Assembly (NCBI GenBank): GCA_030524135.1
Contig: JAUNHA010000013.1
Location: 1-52,767 of the forward strand
Origin: Eubacteriales bacterium
Lineage (GTDB): Bacteria > Bacillota > Clostridia > Lachnospirales > Lachnospiraceae
Direction of reading: 5' to 3'
Length of the DNA: 52,767 bases
The translations under genes and the position numbers were made by a program. The notes under the pieces are model-generated. The model worked only from the letters and a program-made list of their open reading frames with translations. It did not search any database and had not been told where the DNA came from. Every line of letters begins with the position of its first letter. Position 1 is the stretch's first letter. This document shows, piece after piece, positions 1-7,156 of this stretch.

Positions 1-325
1 ACTGGCCGATCAGCAGTTCGATATTGCTCATGTAATACGCCCCGCTGTCCAGCAGTTCCACAAGGCCCAGCTTCAGGAAGATTTGCAAGGCTCTCTCCAC
101 GGTGCCGATCTGCTGGCGGGTGATGGTGGCAATCATCTGGGCAGTGTAGGGGATATTTTCGTCAAGCTGGAGCCGCCCGCCGTTTTTCAGCGATTTCAGA
201 TACAGCTTCAGCAGGATATTGGAATACAGCACACCGTCCTGCATACTCTCCAGCAGGACGATGGAATCATCGTCAAAGTAGTTCTCTTTGAGCTTCAGGT
301 AATAATATTTTCGATTGTCCGACAT
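1..325 (-). CDS. Replisome organizer N-terminal domain protein (partial, runs off left edge)
   Basis: The first 108 codons of a gene that continues beyond the window. The start ATG (complement of 323-325) has a strong AGGAGG site a few bases upstream. The protein begins MSDNRKYYYLKLKENYFDDD and continues with a winged-helix-like region containing TRQQIGTVERALQIFLKLGL. This matches the N-terminal domain of phage-type replisome organizers, which load helicase during initiation of replication. Such genes are common in mobilizable and conjugative elements of Clostridia and may support replication of the excised circle. It is the leftmost gene of the inner mobile element visible here. The C-terminal half, which would show the partner domain, is not in view. 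Confidence 0.8.
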   Translation of the reverse strand, partial: MSDNRKYYYLKLKENYFDDDSIVLLESMQDGVLYSNILLKLYLKSLKNGGRLQLDENIPYTAQMIATITRQQIGTVERALQIFLKLGLVELLDSGAYYMSNIELLIGQ

Positions 326-439
326 AGATTCCTCCTTATGGGTTCGTAATAGGCTTCTGTACGCCTTTTGAGGGCTGTTTTGTGGGCCAGAGGATAAATG
401 TATCACGCCCCCGCCGACACCCTTAAAAAAGTCCTTAAT

Positions 440-838
440 TTACAAGGGTCTTTTCCCCTCTAATTGTCCACGCTGCACCCTCCTTCGGCGCTCGCACTCG
501 GCCTTTTGCCGCCGGTGGACTTTCGGCGCGCACTCCGGGCAGTATTTGGCCCGGTTAGAGCCGGGGACAAACAAACCGCCGCAGACCGCGCACCGTTTCG
601 CATCCCGCCGGTAAAACAGGGCAGTTTCCAGTTCCCTGTCCAGCGGCAGCACCGCCGCCTGAAACCACCGGCACAGCAGGGAGTAGGAAATAGACTGGAC
701 GCAGACACATTCCTCCCCATCGTCCAGTGCGATACAGTTACCGCAGTCATAGTTACAGCACTCATGCACCAGCCGCCGCGCCCTGCGGTACTGACGGTAG
801 TCCATGACAGGGATGGGATTAGGAGTGTTTTTCTTCAT
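440..838 (-). CDS. Cysteine-rich VLP-domain mobile-element protein
   Basis: About 132 residues starting MKKNTPNPIPVMDYRQYRRA. Three cysteine clusters are visible: CCNYDCGNC, the pair in ECVCVQ, and CAVCGG with CPECAP. The last resembles a zinc ribbon and is followed by a very basic tail (RRQKAECERRRRVQRGQ). This pattern matches the Cys-rich VLP family found next to relaxase genes in Tn1549-like and related elements; its biochemical role is unknown. A longer frame starting at 886 exists, but it runs through the preceding gene in a low-complexity Ala/Gly stretch, so I prefer the start at 838. The start overlaps the end of the upstream small gene by 20 bases, suggesting coupled translation. Confidence 0.7.
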   Translation of the reverse strand: MKKNTPNPIPVMDYRQYRRARRLVHECCNYDCGNCIALDDGEECVCVQSISYSLLCRWFQAAVLPLDRELETALFYRRDAKRCAVCGGLFVPGSNRAKYCPECAPKVHRRQKAECERRRRVQRGQLEGKRPL

Positions 839-995
839 GCTGGCACTTCCCGCACCCGCCGCGGTTGCCGCAGCACTGGCAGGCATGGACTTCCGGCTCC
901 GGGTTTATGGGCGCGTCTGTCGATTCCGTCTGCAACAGAGTAAGGGGCAGGCGGATATTTAAGTGAACGGTGACAGGTAAAATAATCTGCTTCAT
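819..995 (-). CDS. Small Cys-rich mobile-element protein
   Basis: A 58-residue protein, MKQIILPVTVHLNIRLPLTL to a cysteine- and histidine-rich end (CQCCGNRGGCGKCQHEEKH). The start at 995 is chosen over 1013 because an AAGGAG site lies at the right distance before it. The terminal Cys/His cluster could bind a metal. I recognise this only as a recurrent unnamed partner of the Cys-rich VLP gene in conjugative elements. It lies between the relaxase and the VLP gene, is transcribed with both, and overlaps the VLP gene by 20 bases. Confidence 0.6.
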   Translation of the reverse strand: MKQIILPVTVHLNIRLPLTLLQTESTDAPINPEPEVHACQCCGNRGGCGKCQHEEKHS

Positions 996-1090
996 AGGGA
1001 AATCTCCTTCCATGAGTGAATGTTAATTGTTTTGTGCAAAGAGGTGTCGTGAAACACGACGCATCTAAAGTGTGCAAAACGCCGTACCCT

Positions 1091-2527
1091 TTATCGTTCC
1101 GGCCCCCGGTCATGGGACTTGTCCTTTTCCTGCCGGGCCAGTTGGTCGGCGGCCTTTTTCAGGCGTTCCACAGCTTTCAGTTCCTCCCGCATAGCCTTCA
1201 TGTCAAAGGTGCTGGCCTCATGCTTGATGGTCAGTTTCTCAAACTCACGCTGCCATGCTTTCGGGGTAATCTCTTCCCCGCTTTCTTTCAGGTCTTTCAG
1301 ATACCGGGTTGCCGCGTCATAGAGGATCAGCTCCCGGCTGTGCCGCTGCTCGAACAGCTCCCGCTTCTCCGGTTTCAATTTGGCAAGCTGCTTATGAATG
1401 GACTTGTACTCGTTGTACTGCCTCCACATCTCCCCGCGCTCGGTCAGAGCCTTCATCCGGCGCTCGGCCTTTACGATCTCGCCCCGCAGGTCATAGTACC
1501 GGGTGTTCAGGTCAGAGATTTTCTCGTGGAGCTGCTGCATGGACTGGATGCCGTTTGCCTGCAAAAAGCTGAACAGGGCGGCGCTTTCCTGTAAGGCCCG
1601 GATTCGTCCTGTGCGGGTGGTCGGCTGTTTTCGTTGCTGCTGCGCCTCCCATAGTTGGAGCATGGACGGAGCCGCTTCTGCCGGTTTCCCGGCTTCGGCC
1701 TTCGACCAGTTGTAGAGACGGGTCACGCGGGCCTTGATCTCCTTCAGCAGCTTGTTGTCTGCGGCGATCTGCCGGTTGACATCGCCTTTGTCGGTTTTGA
1801 TTCCTCGCTTCTCCATTTGGCTGGCCGCTGGCCCCAGATGGACAGAAGAGACTTTATCAATGCCCCGGCGCTTATAGCTGCGGTGGTCTACCAGAGCCGG
1901 TTGACCGGCGGCCTCCAATGCCCGGTTGGTATAGGCTGCCCATGCCGCCCGCCAAATTTCCACATTCCCTTTGTCGTTCCAGTCGGTAGTGTCCTCCCGA
2001 TGGTTCTTCCAGCCGCCTTTCCCGTCCGGGATACGCTGGCCGTTCTCGTCCAGGTCGTATGCCTTGCGGCACTTTGCGCCCCACGAGCCATCTTCTTTCA
2101 GGGGCCGGATGGTGAGCATGATATGGACATGAGGATTGCCGGTTCCCTTGTCGTGGATGGCAAAATCAGCGCACATCCCCTTGTCCACAAAGTTGTCCTT
2201 TACATAGGCCCGGACAAGGGCAAGCTGCTGTTCGCTTGTCAGTTCGCGGGGCAGGGCTGCCTCCACCTCGCGGGCAAGCTGGCTGTCCCTGGCCTTCTCG
2301 ATCTGCTCCACGCTGTTCCAGAGAGTGGAACGGTCTGCAAACTCTGGCGGGGCGTGGGCAGGCAGCATGATTTCCGCATGGATAATGCCGCCTTTTCGGG
2401 TGTAGTCATGGGTCAGGCCGTCCCATTCATTTGTCAGCTTCGTTCCGCTTCGGTAGGCGGCTGCGGCAACGGCAGACCGGCCCGCGCTGCGCTTGATGAT
2501 ACTGACGGGGATATGACAAAAATCTAT
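1091..2527 (-). CDS. MobA/MobL (MOBQ) relaxase
   Basis: The relaxase expected to nick oriT and lead the transferred strand during mobilization. The N-terminal domain is unmistakable: IDFCHIPVSIIKRSAGRSAV, AAAAYRSGTKL, and the metal-binding histidine motif NPHVHIML near residue 125. A long charged helical C-terminal part follows. Homology begins at 2527, where the codon is ATA with an AAAGGAGG site eight bases upstream. No in-frame ATG, GTG or TTG is well placed. The frame stays open up to 2794, but that part is low-complexity and overlaps the oriT, so it is probably not translated. The element therefore either uses a rare ATA start or has a weakened relaxase. The start is the only uncertain part of the call. 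Confidence 0.88.
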   Translation of the reverse strand: MDFCHIPVSIIKRSAGRSAVAAAAYRSGTKLTNEWDGLTHDYTRKGGIIHAEIMLPAHAPPEFADRSTLWNSVEQIEKARDSQLAREVEAALPRELTSEQQLALVRAYVKDNFVDKGMCADFAIHDKGTGNPHVHIMLTIRPLKEDGSWGAKCRKAYDLDENGQRIPDGKGGWKNHREDTTDWNDKGNVEIWRAAWAAYTNRALEAAGQPALVDHRSYKRRGIDKVSSVHLGPAASQMEKRGIKTDKGDVNRQIAADNKLLKEIKARVTRLYNWSKAEAGKPAEAAPSMLQLWEAQQQRKQPTTRTGRIRALQESAALFSFLQANGIQSMQQLHEKISDLNTRYYDLRGEIVKAERRMKALTERGEMWRQYNEYKSIHKQLAKLKPEKRELFEQRHSRELILYDAATRYLKDLKESGEEITPKAWQREFEKLTIKHEASTFDMKAMREELKAVERLKKAADQLARQEKDKSHDRGPER

Positions 2528-2680
2528 GGGGATCGCCTCCTTTCGGTGAGGGATATTCAGGCTCCGTGGAGCTGGACAGACGCGAAGCGGGTGTCTGGCT
2601 GCGCGGGGCGCACAAGGGGTTTGGGGAGTGTAGCTCCCCATCGCGCTCGGAGAGCACAAAAGCCCCCGGCAGGGCGCGCG

Positions 2681-2721
2681 GCACCGGTAACGGTGCATAA
2701 GTGCGCCCTTGTAACCAAGGG
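2681..2721 (+). other. Origin of transfer (oriT), RSF1010/MOBQ type
   Basis: A perfect 6-bp stem with 4-base loop (GCACCG at 2681-2686, CGGTGC at 2691-2696) is followed at once by ATAAGTGCGCCCTT. The sequence TAAGTGCGCCCT after an inverted repeat is the nick-region core of RSF1010/R1162-type origins, the cognate sites of MOBQ relaxases. A second perfect inverted repeat, CCCTTG-TAAC-CAAGGG, occupies 2706-2721. The site lies between the relaxase and DUF3847 genes, where an oriT is expected. The exact nick position is inferred from the family. Confidence 0.82.
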
Positions 2722-2723
2722 AC

Positions 2724-3020
2724 TTATGGCTTGTCCCCGGATTTCGGCAGTCCTGCGGCCAGTTTTGCCGCTCCCGGCAGACGGGAAAGGGCAATCAGGA
2801 ACACCTTGACTTCCTCGCCGGATAAGTCAGGGGGCAGAGGGAAAATCCCCTCCAAAATGGCCCCGCGCTCAATCAGGCGGCGGGTGCGTGCCTTGCGTTC
2901 CTCATTACGCTGCTTGTTCTCTAAAATCTTCTGGCGGTTCTCAAGCTGCCGGATCTCCTTCAGGATTTCCTTCTGCTCGTCTTTTTTCTGTTCCGTTTGA
3001 GTGGTACTGTTCTGGTGCAT
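2724..3020 (-). CDS. DUF3847 family mobile-element protein
   Basis: A 98-residue protein beginning MHQNSTTQTEQKKDEQKEIL. An N-terminal coiled coil rich in Lys, Glu, Gln and Arg is followed by a compact C-terminal part (GAILEGIFPLPPDLSGEEVK). The family accompanies relaxase genes in Clostridia elements and may be an oriT accessory factor, though that role is inferred. An AAAGGAG site 8 bases before 3020 supports this start. An alternative start at 3119 overlaps the stop of the sigma-like gene (ATGGCCTATGA) and would add 33 residues, MAYEKQSINLPQYHYPVLG and onward. The gene ends 3 bases from the oriT repeat. Confidence 0.72.
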   Translation of the reverse strand: MHQNSTTQTEQKKDEQKEILKEIRQLENRQKILENKQRNEERKARTRRLIERGAILEGIFPLPPDLSGEEVKVFLIALSRLPGAAKLAAGLPKSGDKP

Positions 3021-3108
3021 ATTGTTTTCTCCTTTGGCTGATTCATCCAGCCCTGCTTGCTTTCCCAAAACCGGGTAGTGGTATTGGGGGAGATTGATGC
3101 TTTGCTTT

Positions 3109-3573
3109 TCATAGGCCATACGTCCACTTTTGACGGTCAAAATACCGGCGCATCCGTCGCAGGCCGGAGCGAATGGATTTCCCCGCCTGAGATGGAGTAA
3201 TGCCCTCCATTTCAGCAACCTCTTTTATTTTCATCCCCAGCATATACCGGGCGTGAACACGCCGCGCCTGTATGGGCGTGAGAGTGGAAAGGGCCTCGTA
3301 AAGCCGCCTGATCCATTCCTCCCGTTCGGCCTGTTCTTCTCTTTCCACCAGATGATCCTCCGGCGATGGCTGCGCCCAGCCGATGGCAGAATTTTCGATC
3401 CCGTCCTCACAGTCAAGGGAGAAAAACGCCTTGTGATACCAGATTTTTCGGGCGTAGTTGTTTTCCTCCCGGAGCATGAGAAGCAGGGCCTCGGCCACCT
3501 CATCGGGAACCGTGATATAAGTGTCGGTGCGGTAAAGCGGGTAATAATATTTTTTCAGATTGATCGTCTGCAT
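3109..3573 (-). CDS. Sigma-70 region 4-like helix-turn-helix regulator
   Basis: A 154-residue protein. It starts MQTINLKKYYYPLYRTDTYI, has a Glu/Arg-rich middle, and ends in a region-4-like HTH: LSTLTPIQARRVHARYMLGM, KIKEVAEMEGITPSQAGKSI, then SGLRRMRRYF. There is no clear region 2, so it is probably a DNA-binding regulator rather than a full sigma factor. Such sigma-like proteins occur in tandem in Tn916/Tn1549-like elements, where they influence expression of transfer genes. It starts 10 bases after the stop of its paralogue (3583-4032), so the two are probably one transcript. Good family match; the regulatory target is unknown. Confidence 0.8.
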   Translation of the reverse strand: MQTINLKKYYYPLYRTDTYITVPDEVAEALLLMLREENNYARKIWYHKAFFSLDCEDGIENSAIGWAQPSPEDHLVEREEQAEREEWIRRLYEALSTLTPIQARRVHARYMLGMKIKEVAEMEGITPSQAGKSIRSGLRRMRRYFDRQKWTYGL

Positions 3574-3582
3574 AGGCCGCCC

Positions 3583-4032
3583 TCATTCGCTTTGGAGCGC
3601 CCCATAGTAGCGGCGCATATTCCGTAGGCCCCGGCGGATCGCAAGGCTGACATTGCTGGTGTGGACACACTCCAGACGGGAAATTTCCGGCTGACTGATA
3701 CCGGTGATATAGTGGGCAATGACACGGCGGCTCTGTGTGGGTGTAGCGCAGGAAAGAGCCTCTGGCTAGGCGGAAACAAGGCGGAGCCTGGCAGCTTGTT
3801 CCTCGCGCTCCAAAAGAATTTCCTCCGGCGATCTGCCATGTTCCAGAGCATAATTCTCCGTCCAGCTATATGCGTCCAGAGAGTACCAGGCGCGGTGATA
3901 GACCTTCCGGCGCTCATAGTTGTTCATCTCTCTCTGGGCCTGCCGCATGACCGCCCAGACTTCATCGCTGACCTCCACAAATACGTCCTGCCGGTAATGC
4001 GGATAAATCCACCGCAGATTGATAGTTTTCAT
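3583..4032 (-). pseudogene. Sigma-like HTH regulator with an in-frame amber stop
   Basis: A paralogue of the neighbouring sigma-like gene. The start at 4032 has a perfect AGGAGG. It reads MKTINLRWIYPHYRQDVFVE and on to EREEQAARLRLVSA, where a TAG codon (complement of 3766-3768) stops it. The same frame stays open beyond the stop: PEALSCATPTQSRRVIAHYI, TGISQPEISRLE, then RRGLRNMRRYYGALQSE to a TGA at 3583-3585. The downstream half is exactly the missing HTH. Full length would be 149 codons, close to the 154 of the paralogue. One nonsense change therefore separates the N-terminal part from the DNA-binding part. Amber read-through or a sequencing error are the alternatives. Confidence 0.8.
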
Positions 4033-4135
4033 AGGCTTACCTCCTGAAAATGGGAGAGGCGGGCAGCTTGTCCGCTGTCCGCCTCCCGCTGGGATAAGGG
4101 AATCAATCCCTTTCACTTGGTAGCCCGAAAAAGGG

Positions 4136-4549
4136 TTATTCGTATGGGTGGTTTCTCAAAATTTTTTGAAAAATTTTTCTGACCGCTTCAATCGAGCCTT
4201 GTACCGAACTTTTCGAGCAGCCGCAAAGGGCGGCAATCTCCGAAAAACTCAGCCCGTCCAGCGCGTAGAGCAGGAACCGGCGGCGCTGGGCCTCGGTGCA
4301 GGTGTCCAGAACGGCCATCAGCTCGTCCAGCGTTTCCATGCGGCAAAGATATTCCTCCGGCGTTTCATCGTAAATGCCTACGCCCTCGGTGGCGATTATG
4401 TACTCGTCAAACTCCCGGCCATCCCAATGCCTCCGCTGTTCGTGAGACAGGTTTTCGGTTTTGTGGTCGGCCCGGTCAAGATATTCATAGACTTCCAGCG
4501 TGACTTCGACAATCACAGCTTGTCCGTTGTAATGGATGGTGACTTCCAT
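4136..4549 (-). CDS. Sigma factor-like HTH protein
   Basis: A 137-residue protein with a beta-rich start (MEVTIHYNGQAVIVEVTLEV) and a C-terminal region-4-like HTH: AQRRRFLLYALDGLSFSEIA, ALCGCSKSSVQGSIEAVRKI. It is the third sigma-like regulator in the cluster and the most divergent. The start has GGAGGAAAGGCAG upstream. Directly before that site lies a perfect 13-bp inverted repeat (4561-4593) that would fold in the 5' end of the mRNA. It is the first gene of the run of sigma-like, DUF3847 and relaxase genes transcribed leftward, so it may set expression of the mobilization module. That function is inferred from the family and position. Confidence 0.75.
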   Translation of the reverse strand: MEVTIHYNGQAVIVEVTLEVYEYLDRADHKTENLSHEQRRHWDGREFDEYIIATEGVGIYDETPEEYLCRMETLDELMAVLDTCTEAQRRRFLLYALDGLSFSEIAALCGCSKSSVQGSIEAVRKIFQKILRNHPYE

Positions 4550-4560
4550 CTGCCTTTCCT

Positions 4561-4593
4561 CCGTTCAGATTTTTGCTTGGAAAATCTGAACGG
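4561..4593 (-). promoter_or_regulatory. Perfect 13-bp inverted repeat before the ribosome-binding site
   Basis: CCGTTCAGATTTT at 4561-4573 and AAAATCTGAACGG at 4581-4593 are perfect complements around a 7-base loop. In the minus-strand transcript the hairpin ends directly at the GGAGG of the 4136-4549 gene. It could act as an operator, a translational control hairpin or a small attenuator. It has no run of U on the 3' side. Confidence 0.5.
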
Positions 4594-4747
4594 GCGGCGG
4601 GGAGCGGCACCGGCGCGAAAGTTCGGGCCACACTGGCCCGACGTTACTTCTCCATAGGAACGCAAAAGCGCCCGGACAGCAGAAAGCTATTCGGACGCAA
4701 AAACTCCAATATTCACTTATAAAATGACAAATTTTGCACTGACCGCC

Positions 4748-4780
4748 AGACGGGAGTGATGGAGTGTCCCGTCTTTTTTT
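4748..4780 (+). terminator. Intrinsic terminator, plus strand
   Basis: AGACGGGA (4748-4755) pairs with TCCCGTCT (4767-4774) around an 11-base loop, followed by six more T. It points rightward although no rightward gene ends here. It may insulate the mobilization genes from the cargo or be left over from an earlier insertion. The rest of 4594-5024 holds no gene that I can support. Confidence 0.55.
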
Positions 4781-4889
4781 GACGGTAACACAAAGTCCAT
4801 CTGCATTTGTTGGCGATCAGGCAGTTTCATGGCGGCTCCCTCCTAAAGCCGCCGTATAAGAGCAAGGGAGAGTGACAGTTTGAGGGCAG

Positions 4890-4921
4890 AAAAAAACGGA
4901 GGCTTTGATGTCAAAACCGCC
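4890..4921 (-). terminator. Intrinsic terminator of the ECF/ABC/DtxR operon
   Basis: Read on the minus strand: GGCGGTTTT, a 6-base loop, AAAGCCTCC, G, then seven T. The stem has one mismatch and one G-T pair. It lies about 100 bases after the stop of the DtxR gene, the last gene of the leftward cargo operon. Confidence 0.6.
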
Positions 4922-5024
4922 GCAGGGGTAAAACCCTGAAATGAGCGCACGAAAAGCATCTGCCCCGACAACGGTTTTTTTCTTTCCCCGTCAGGCGGGG
5001 CAGGATGGCTTCTATGTATTCCGT

Positions 5025-5396
5025 TTAATCTTGCTGCTGTGCGGCTGTCTCTTTCAGCCGCAAAAAGCTCTCATTGCTGATGACGTGTTCGATCCGGCAG
5101 GCGTCAGCCTCCGCAGTCTTTGGGTCAACGCCTGCGGCGATAAGCTGCTCAGTAAAAAAGCAATGCCGCTCATAAATTTTTTCGGCAACTTCCCGGCCTG
5201 AATTGGTCAGATGGAGAAAGTGATCCTCGTCCATCGTGAGAAAACCGCCGTCCTGCAAAGTTGCTACCGCATGGCACACACTGGGTTTTGACACCTCCAT
5301 GTGCCGGGACACATCTACGGAGCGCACCATGCCTTGTTTCTTTTGGAGCATCAAGATGGCCTCCAAATAGTCCTCCCCAGACGCATGAAGTTTCAT
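5025..5396 (-). CDS. DtxR/MntR-family metal-dependent repressor
   Basis: A 123-residue regulator. The N-terminal winged helix reads GEDYLEAILMLQKKQGMVRS then VDVSRHMEVSKPSVCHAVAT. The dimerization and metal-binding part reads ERHCFFTEQLIAAGVDPKTA then EADACRIEHVISNESF, whose Glu, Cys and His are the usual metal ligands. No C-terminal SH3-like domain is present, so it is closer in size to MntR than to full-length DtxR. The start at 5396 is taken from AAAGGGGGG upstream and homology. It is the last gene of the transporter operon, 10 bases after the ABC gene, which suggests it represses the operon when iron or manganese is plentiful. The metal cannot be told from sequence. Confidence 0.85.
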   Translation of the reverse strand: MKLHASGEDYLEAILMLQKKQGMVRSVDVSRHMEVSKPSVCHAVATLQDGGFLTMDEDHFLHLTNSGREVAEKIYERHCFFTEQLIAAGVDPKTAEADACRIEHVISNESFLRLKETAAQQQD

Positions 5397-5406
5397 CTGC
5401 CCCCCT

Positions 5407-7143
5407 TTACTGAGCCAACTTCCAGCCGATAGCCTCCTGTCTGGCCGATACAAAGTCGGCATACAGGCCCTTCTGTTGGATCAGTTCCGCATGAGTGCCG
5501 CGCTGGACGATATGAGCGTTGTCCAGTACAAGGATCTGGTCGGCGTTGCGAACGGTTTTCAGCCGGTGGGCAATCATGATAATGGTCTTATCATGGGTCA
5601 GCGTCTCAATAGCCCGCTGCAATTCATCCTCATTTTCCGGGTCAACGCTGCTTGTTGCCTCGTCCAAAATAATGATGGGAGCATTTTTCAGCATGGCGCG
5701 GGCGATGGAAATCCGCTGTTTTTCACCGCCGGACAAAGTGCCGCCGCCCTCGCCAATCACAGTATCATAACCCTCCGGCAGAGCGGAAATAAAGTCATGG
5801 CAGCAAGCCTTTTTCGCCGTCTCAACCACCTGCTCATGAGTGGCGTTCGGGCGGCCAAACTTGATATTGTTCTCAATCGTATCTGCAAAAAGGTACACGC
5901 TCTGAAACACCATCGAGATATTCTTCATCAGGCTGTCCAGTTTGAAATCGCGCACATCCGTACCGCCTATGGTAATCTTCCCGGCGTTTACATCCCAAAA
6001 ACGGGCAATCAGGTTGCACATCGTTGTCTTACCTGCCCCGGAAGGGCCAACAATGGCCGTAGTCGTTTTTTCAGGAATGGTAAAGCTGACCTGATCCAGT
6101 ATTTTGCGGTCTGCGTAGGAAAAGTCCACCTTGTCAAACACGATCTCGCTGGACTTCGGCGTAATGTCAGTGCCATTTTCGTCCATTATCGGCGTGTCAT
6201 CAATGGAGTTTGCCGTATCCATCGAGGCCGCCAGCATTTGCAGCAGAGAGGCCATGTTCCCGGCATTCTCCAAATCGTTGAACACCATGAAAGAAGCAAT
6301 CACCAAAGTCAGGCCGTAGACCAGCGGCAGAGAGCCATCCAACCAGAACCAGACCGAAGTAAGCAACATCAGGGCGCTGAACACCCGAACAACAGCCTGT
6401 TTGATAACGTCATAGGGGATACTGGCTTTTGTCAATTTCAGATTGTCCCGGCAGCTTGCCTTGATCGCACTGTCGATAGACTGCGTGCTGTCCCGCTCCA
6501 GCCCGAAAGCTTTGACAACCCCCATGCCCTGAATGTACTCCAACACGGACTCCACAAGAGACTCCTGTGTGCGTTGGCGTATCCCGCTGAGTGTGGTGGA
6601 TTTACGAAGCGCCAGTTCCGCCACTGCGAGATAAAACAGGACACCAGCAGCGGCCACAAGCCCGATCCGCCAGTCAAAGACCAGCAGGACAATGACAAGG
6701 GCCACCGAGTTGAAAAATCCGCCCAGCACAGATACCAAAACGCGGGCTGCCGAGTTCTCTACATCGCCCAAAGTCGTCGTGACGATGGCGGTAATATTTC
6801 CAATGTTATTCTTGTTGAAGTAGCCCATTGGGATATATCGCAACCGATCTCCGATGTAGATACGCTTTTCCGCCACCATACAATAACCCGTCTCCGTCTG
6901 CTCCATCGTGGAGAAATAGGTCGTAATGATACGCCCAATGAGGGAAACGGCCATGATACCCAACGAAATCCAGATAAACTTTCCGTTCCGGTTGTCATAT
7001 ACTAGCGCACCGATCACCCCAAAGAGGGCGGCAAACTGCATGGCTGAAAACAGTCCGGATAGGAATGAAAACAACAGGGATTTTTTCAAAAGCCCTTTTT
7101 TGCTGCCTGCAAAAGCAAAGATTTTTTTCAATGTTCCATACAT
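5407..7143 (-). CDS. ABC half-transporter (exporter fold), ATP-binding/permease
   Basis: A 578-residue half-transporter with about six N-terminal membrane segments (LLFSFLSGLFSAMQFAALFG onward) and a C-terminal ATPase. The ATPase shows Walker A GPSGAGKT, signature LSGGEKQR, Walker B IIILDEAT and the switch His in IMIAHRL. It should pair with the next gene as a heterodimer. Half-transporter pairs next to DtxR-type repressors and ECF modules, as in IrtAB/YbtPQ-like or streptococcal Sia loci, are linked to siderophore or haem handling. Import of a metal chelate is therefore my first guess, though drug or peptide export is possible. The start at 7143 has AGGGGGTG upstream; the longer frame to 7260 runs into the partner gene. 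Confidence 0.88.
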   Translation of the reverse strand: MYGTLKKIFAFAGSKKGLLKKSLLFSFLSGLFSAMQFAALFGVIGALVYDNRNGKFIWISLGIMAVSLIGRIITTYFSTMEQTETGYCMVAEKRIYIGDRLRYIPMGYFNKNNIGNITAIVTTTLGDVENSAARVLVSVLGGFFNSVALVIVLLVFDWRIGLVAAAGVLFYLAVAELALRKSTTLSGIRQRTQESLVESVLEYIQGMGVVKAFGLERDSTQSIDSAIKASCRDNLKLTKASIPYDVIKQAVVRVFSALMLLTSVWFWLDGSLPLVYGLTLVIASFMVFNDLENAGNMASLLQMLAASMDTANSIDDTPIMDENGTDITPKSSEIVFDKVDFSYADRKILDQVSFTIPEKTTTAIVGPSGAGKTTMCNLIARFWDVNAGKITIGGTDVRDFKLDSLMKNISMVFQSVYLFADTIENNIKFGRPNATHEQVVETAKKACCHDFISALPEGYDTVIGEGGGTLSGGEKQRISIARAMLKNAPIIILDEATSSVDPENEDELQRAIETLTHDKTIIMIAHRLKTVRNADQILVLDNAHIVQRGTHAELIQQKGLYADFVSARQEAIGWKLAQ

Positions 7144-7156
7144 CTGATAACACCCC

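Noticed and set aside
2528-2794. N-terminal extension of the relaxase to 2794
   Set aside because: The extension is Arg/Cys/Pro-rich noise, overlaps the oriT and the DUF3847 gene end, and lies upstream of a strong ribosome-binding site at the homology start.
5476-7005. A 509-codon frame opposite the first ABC half-transporter
   Set aside because: Antisense to an intact ABC gene; no start signal or domain.
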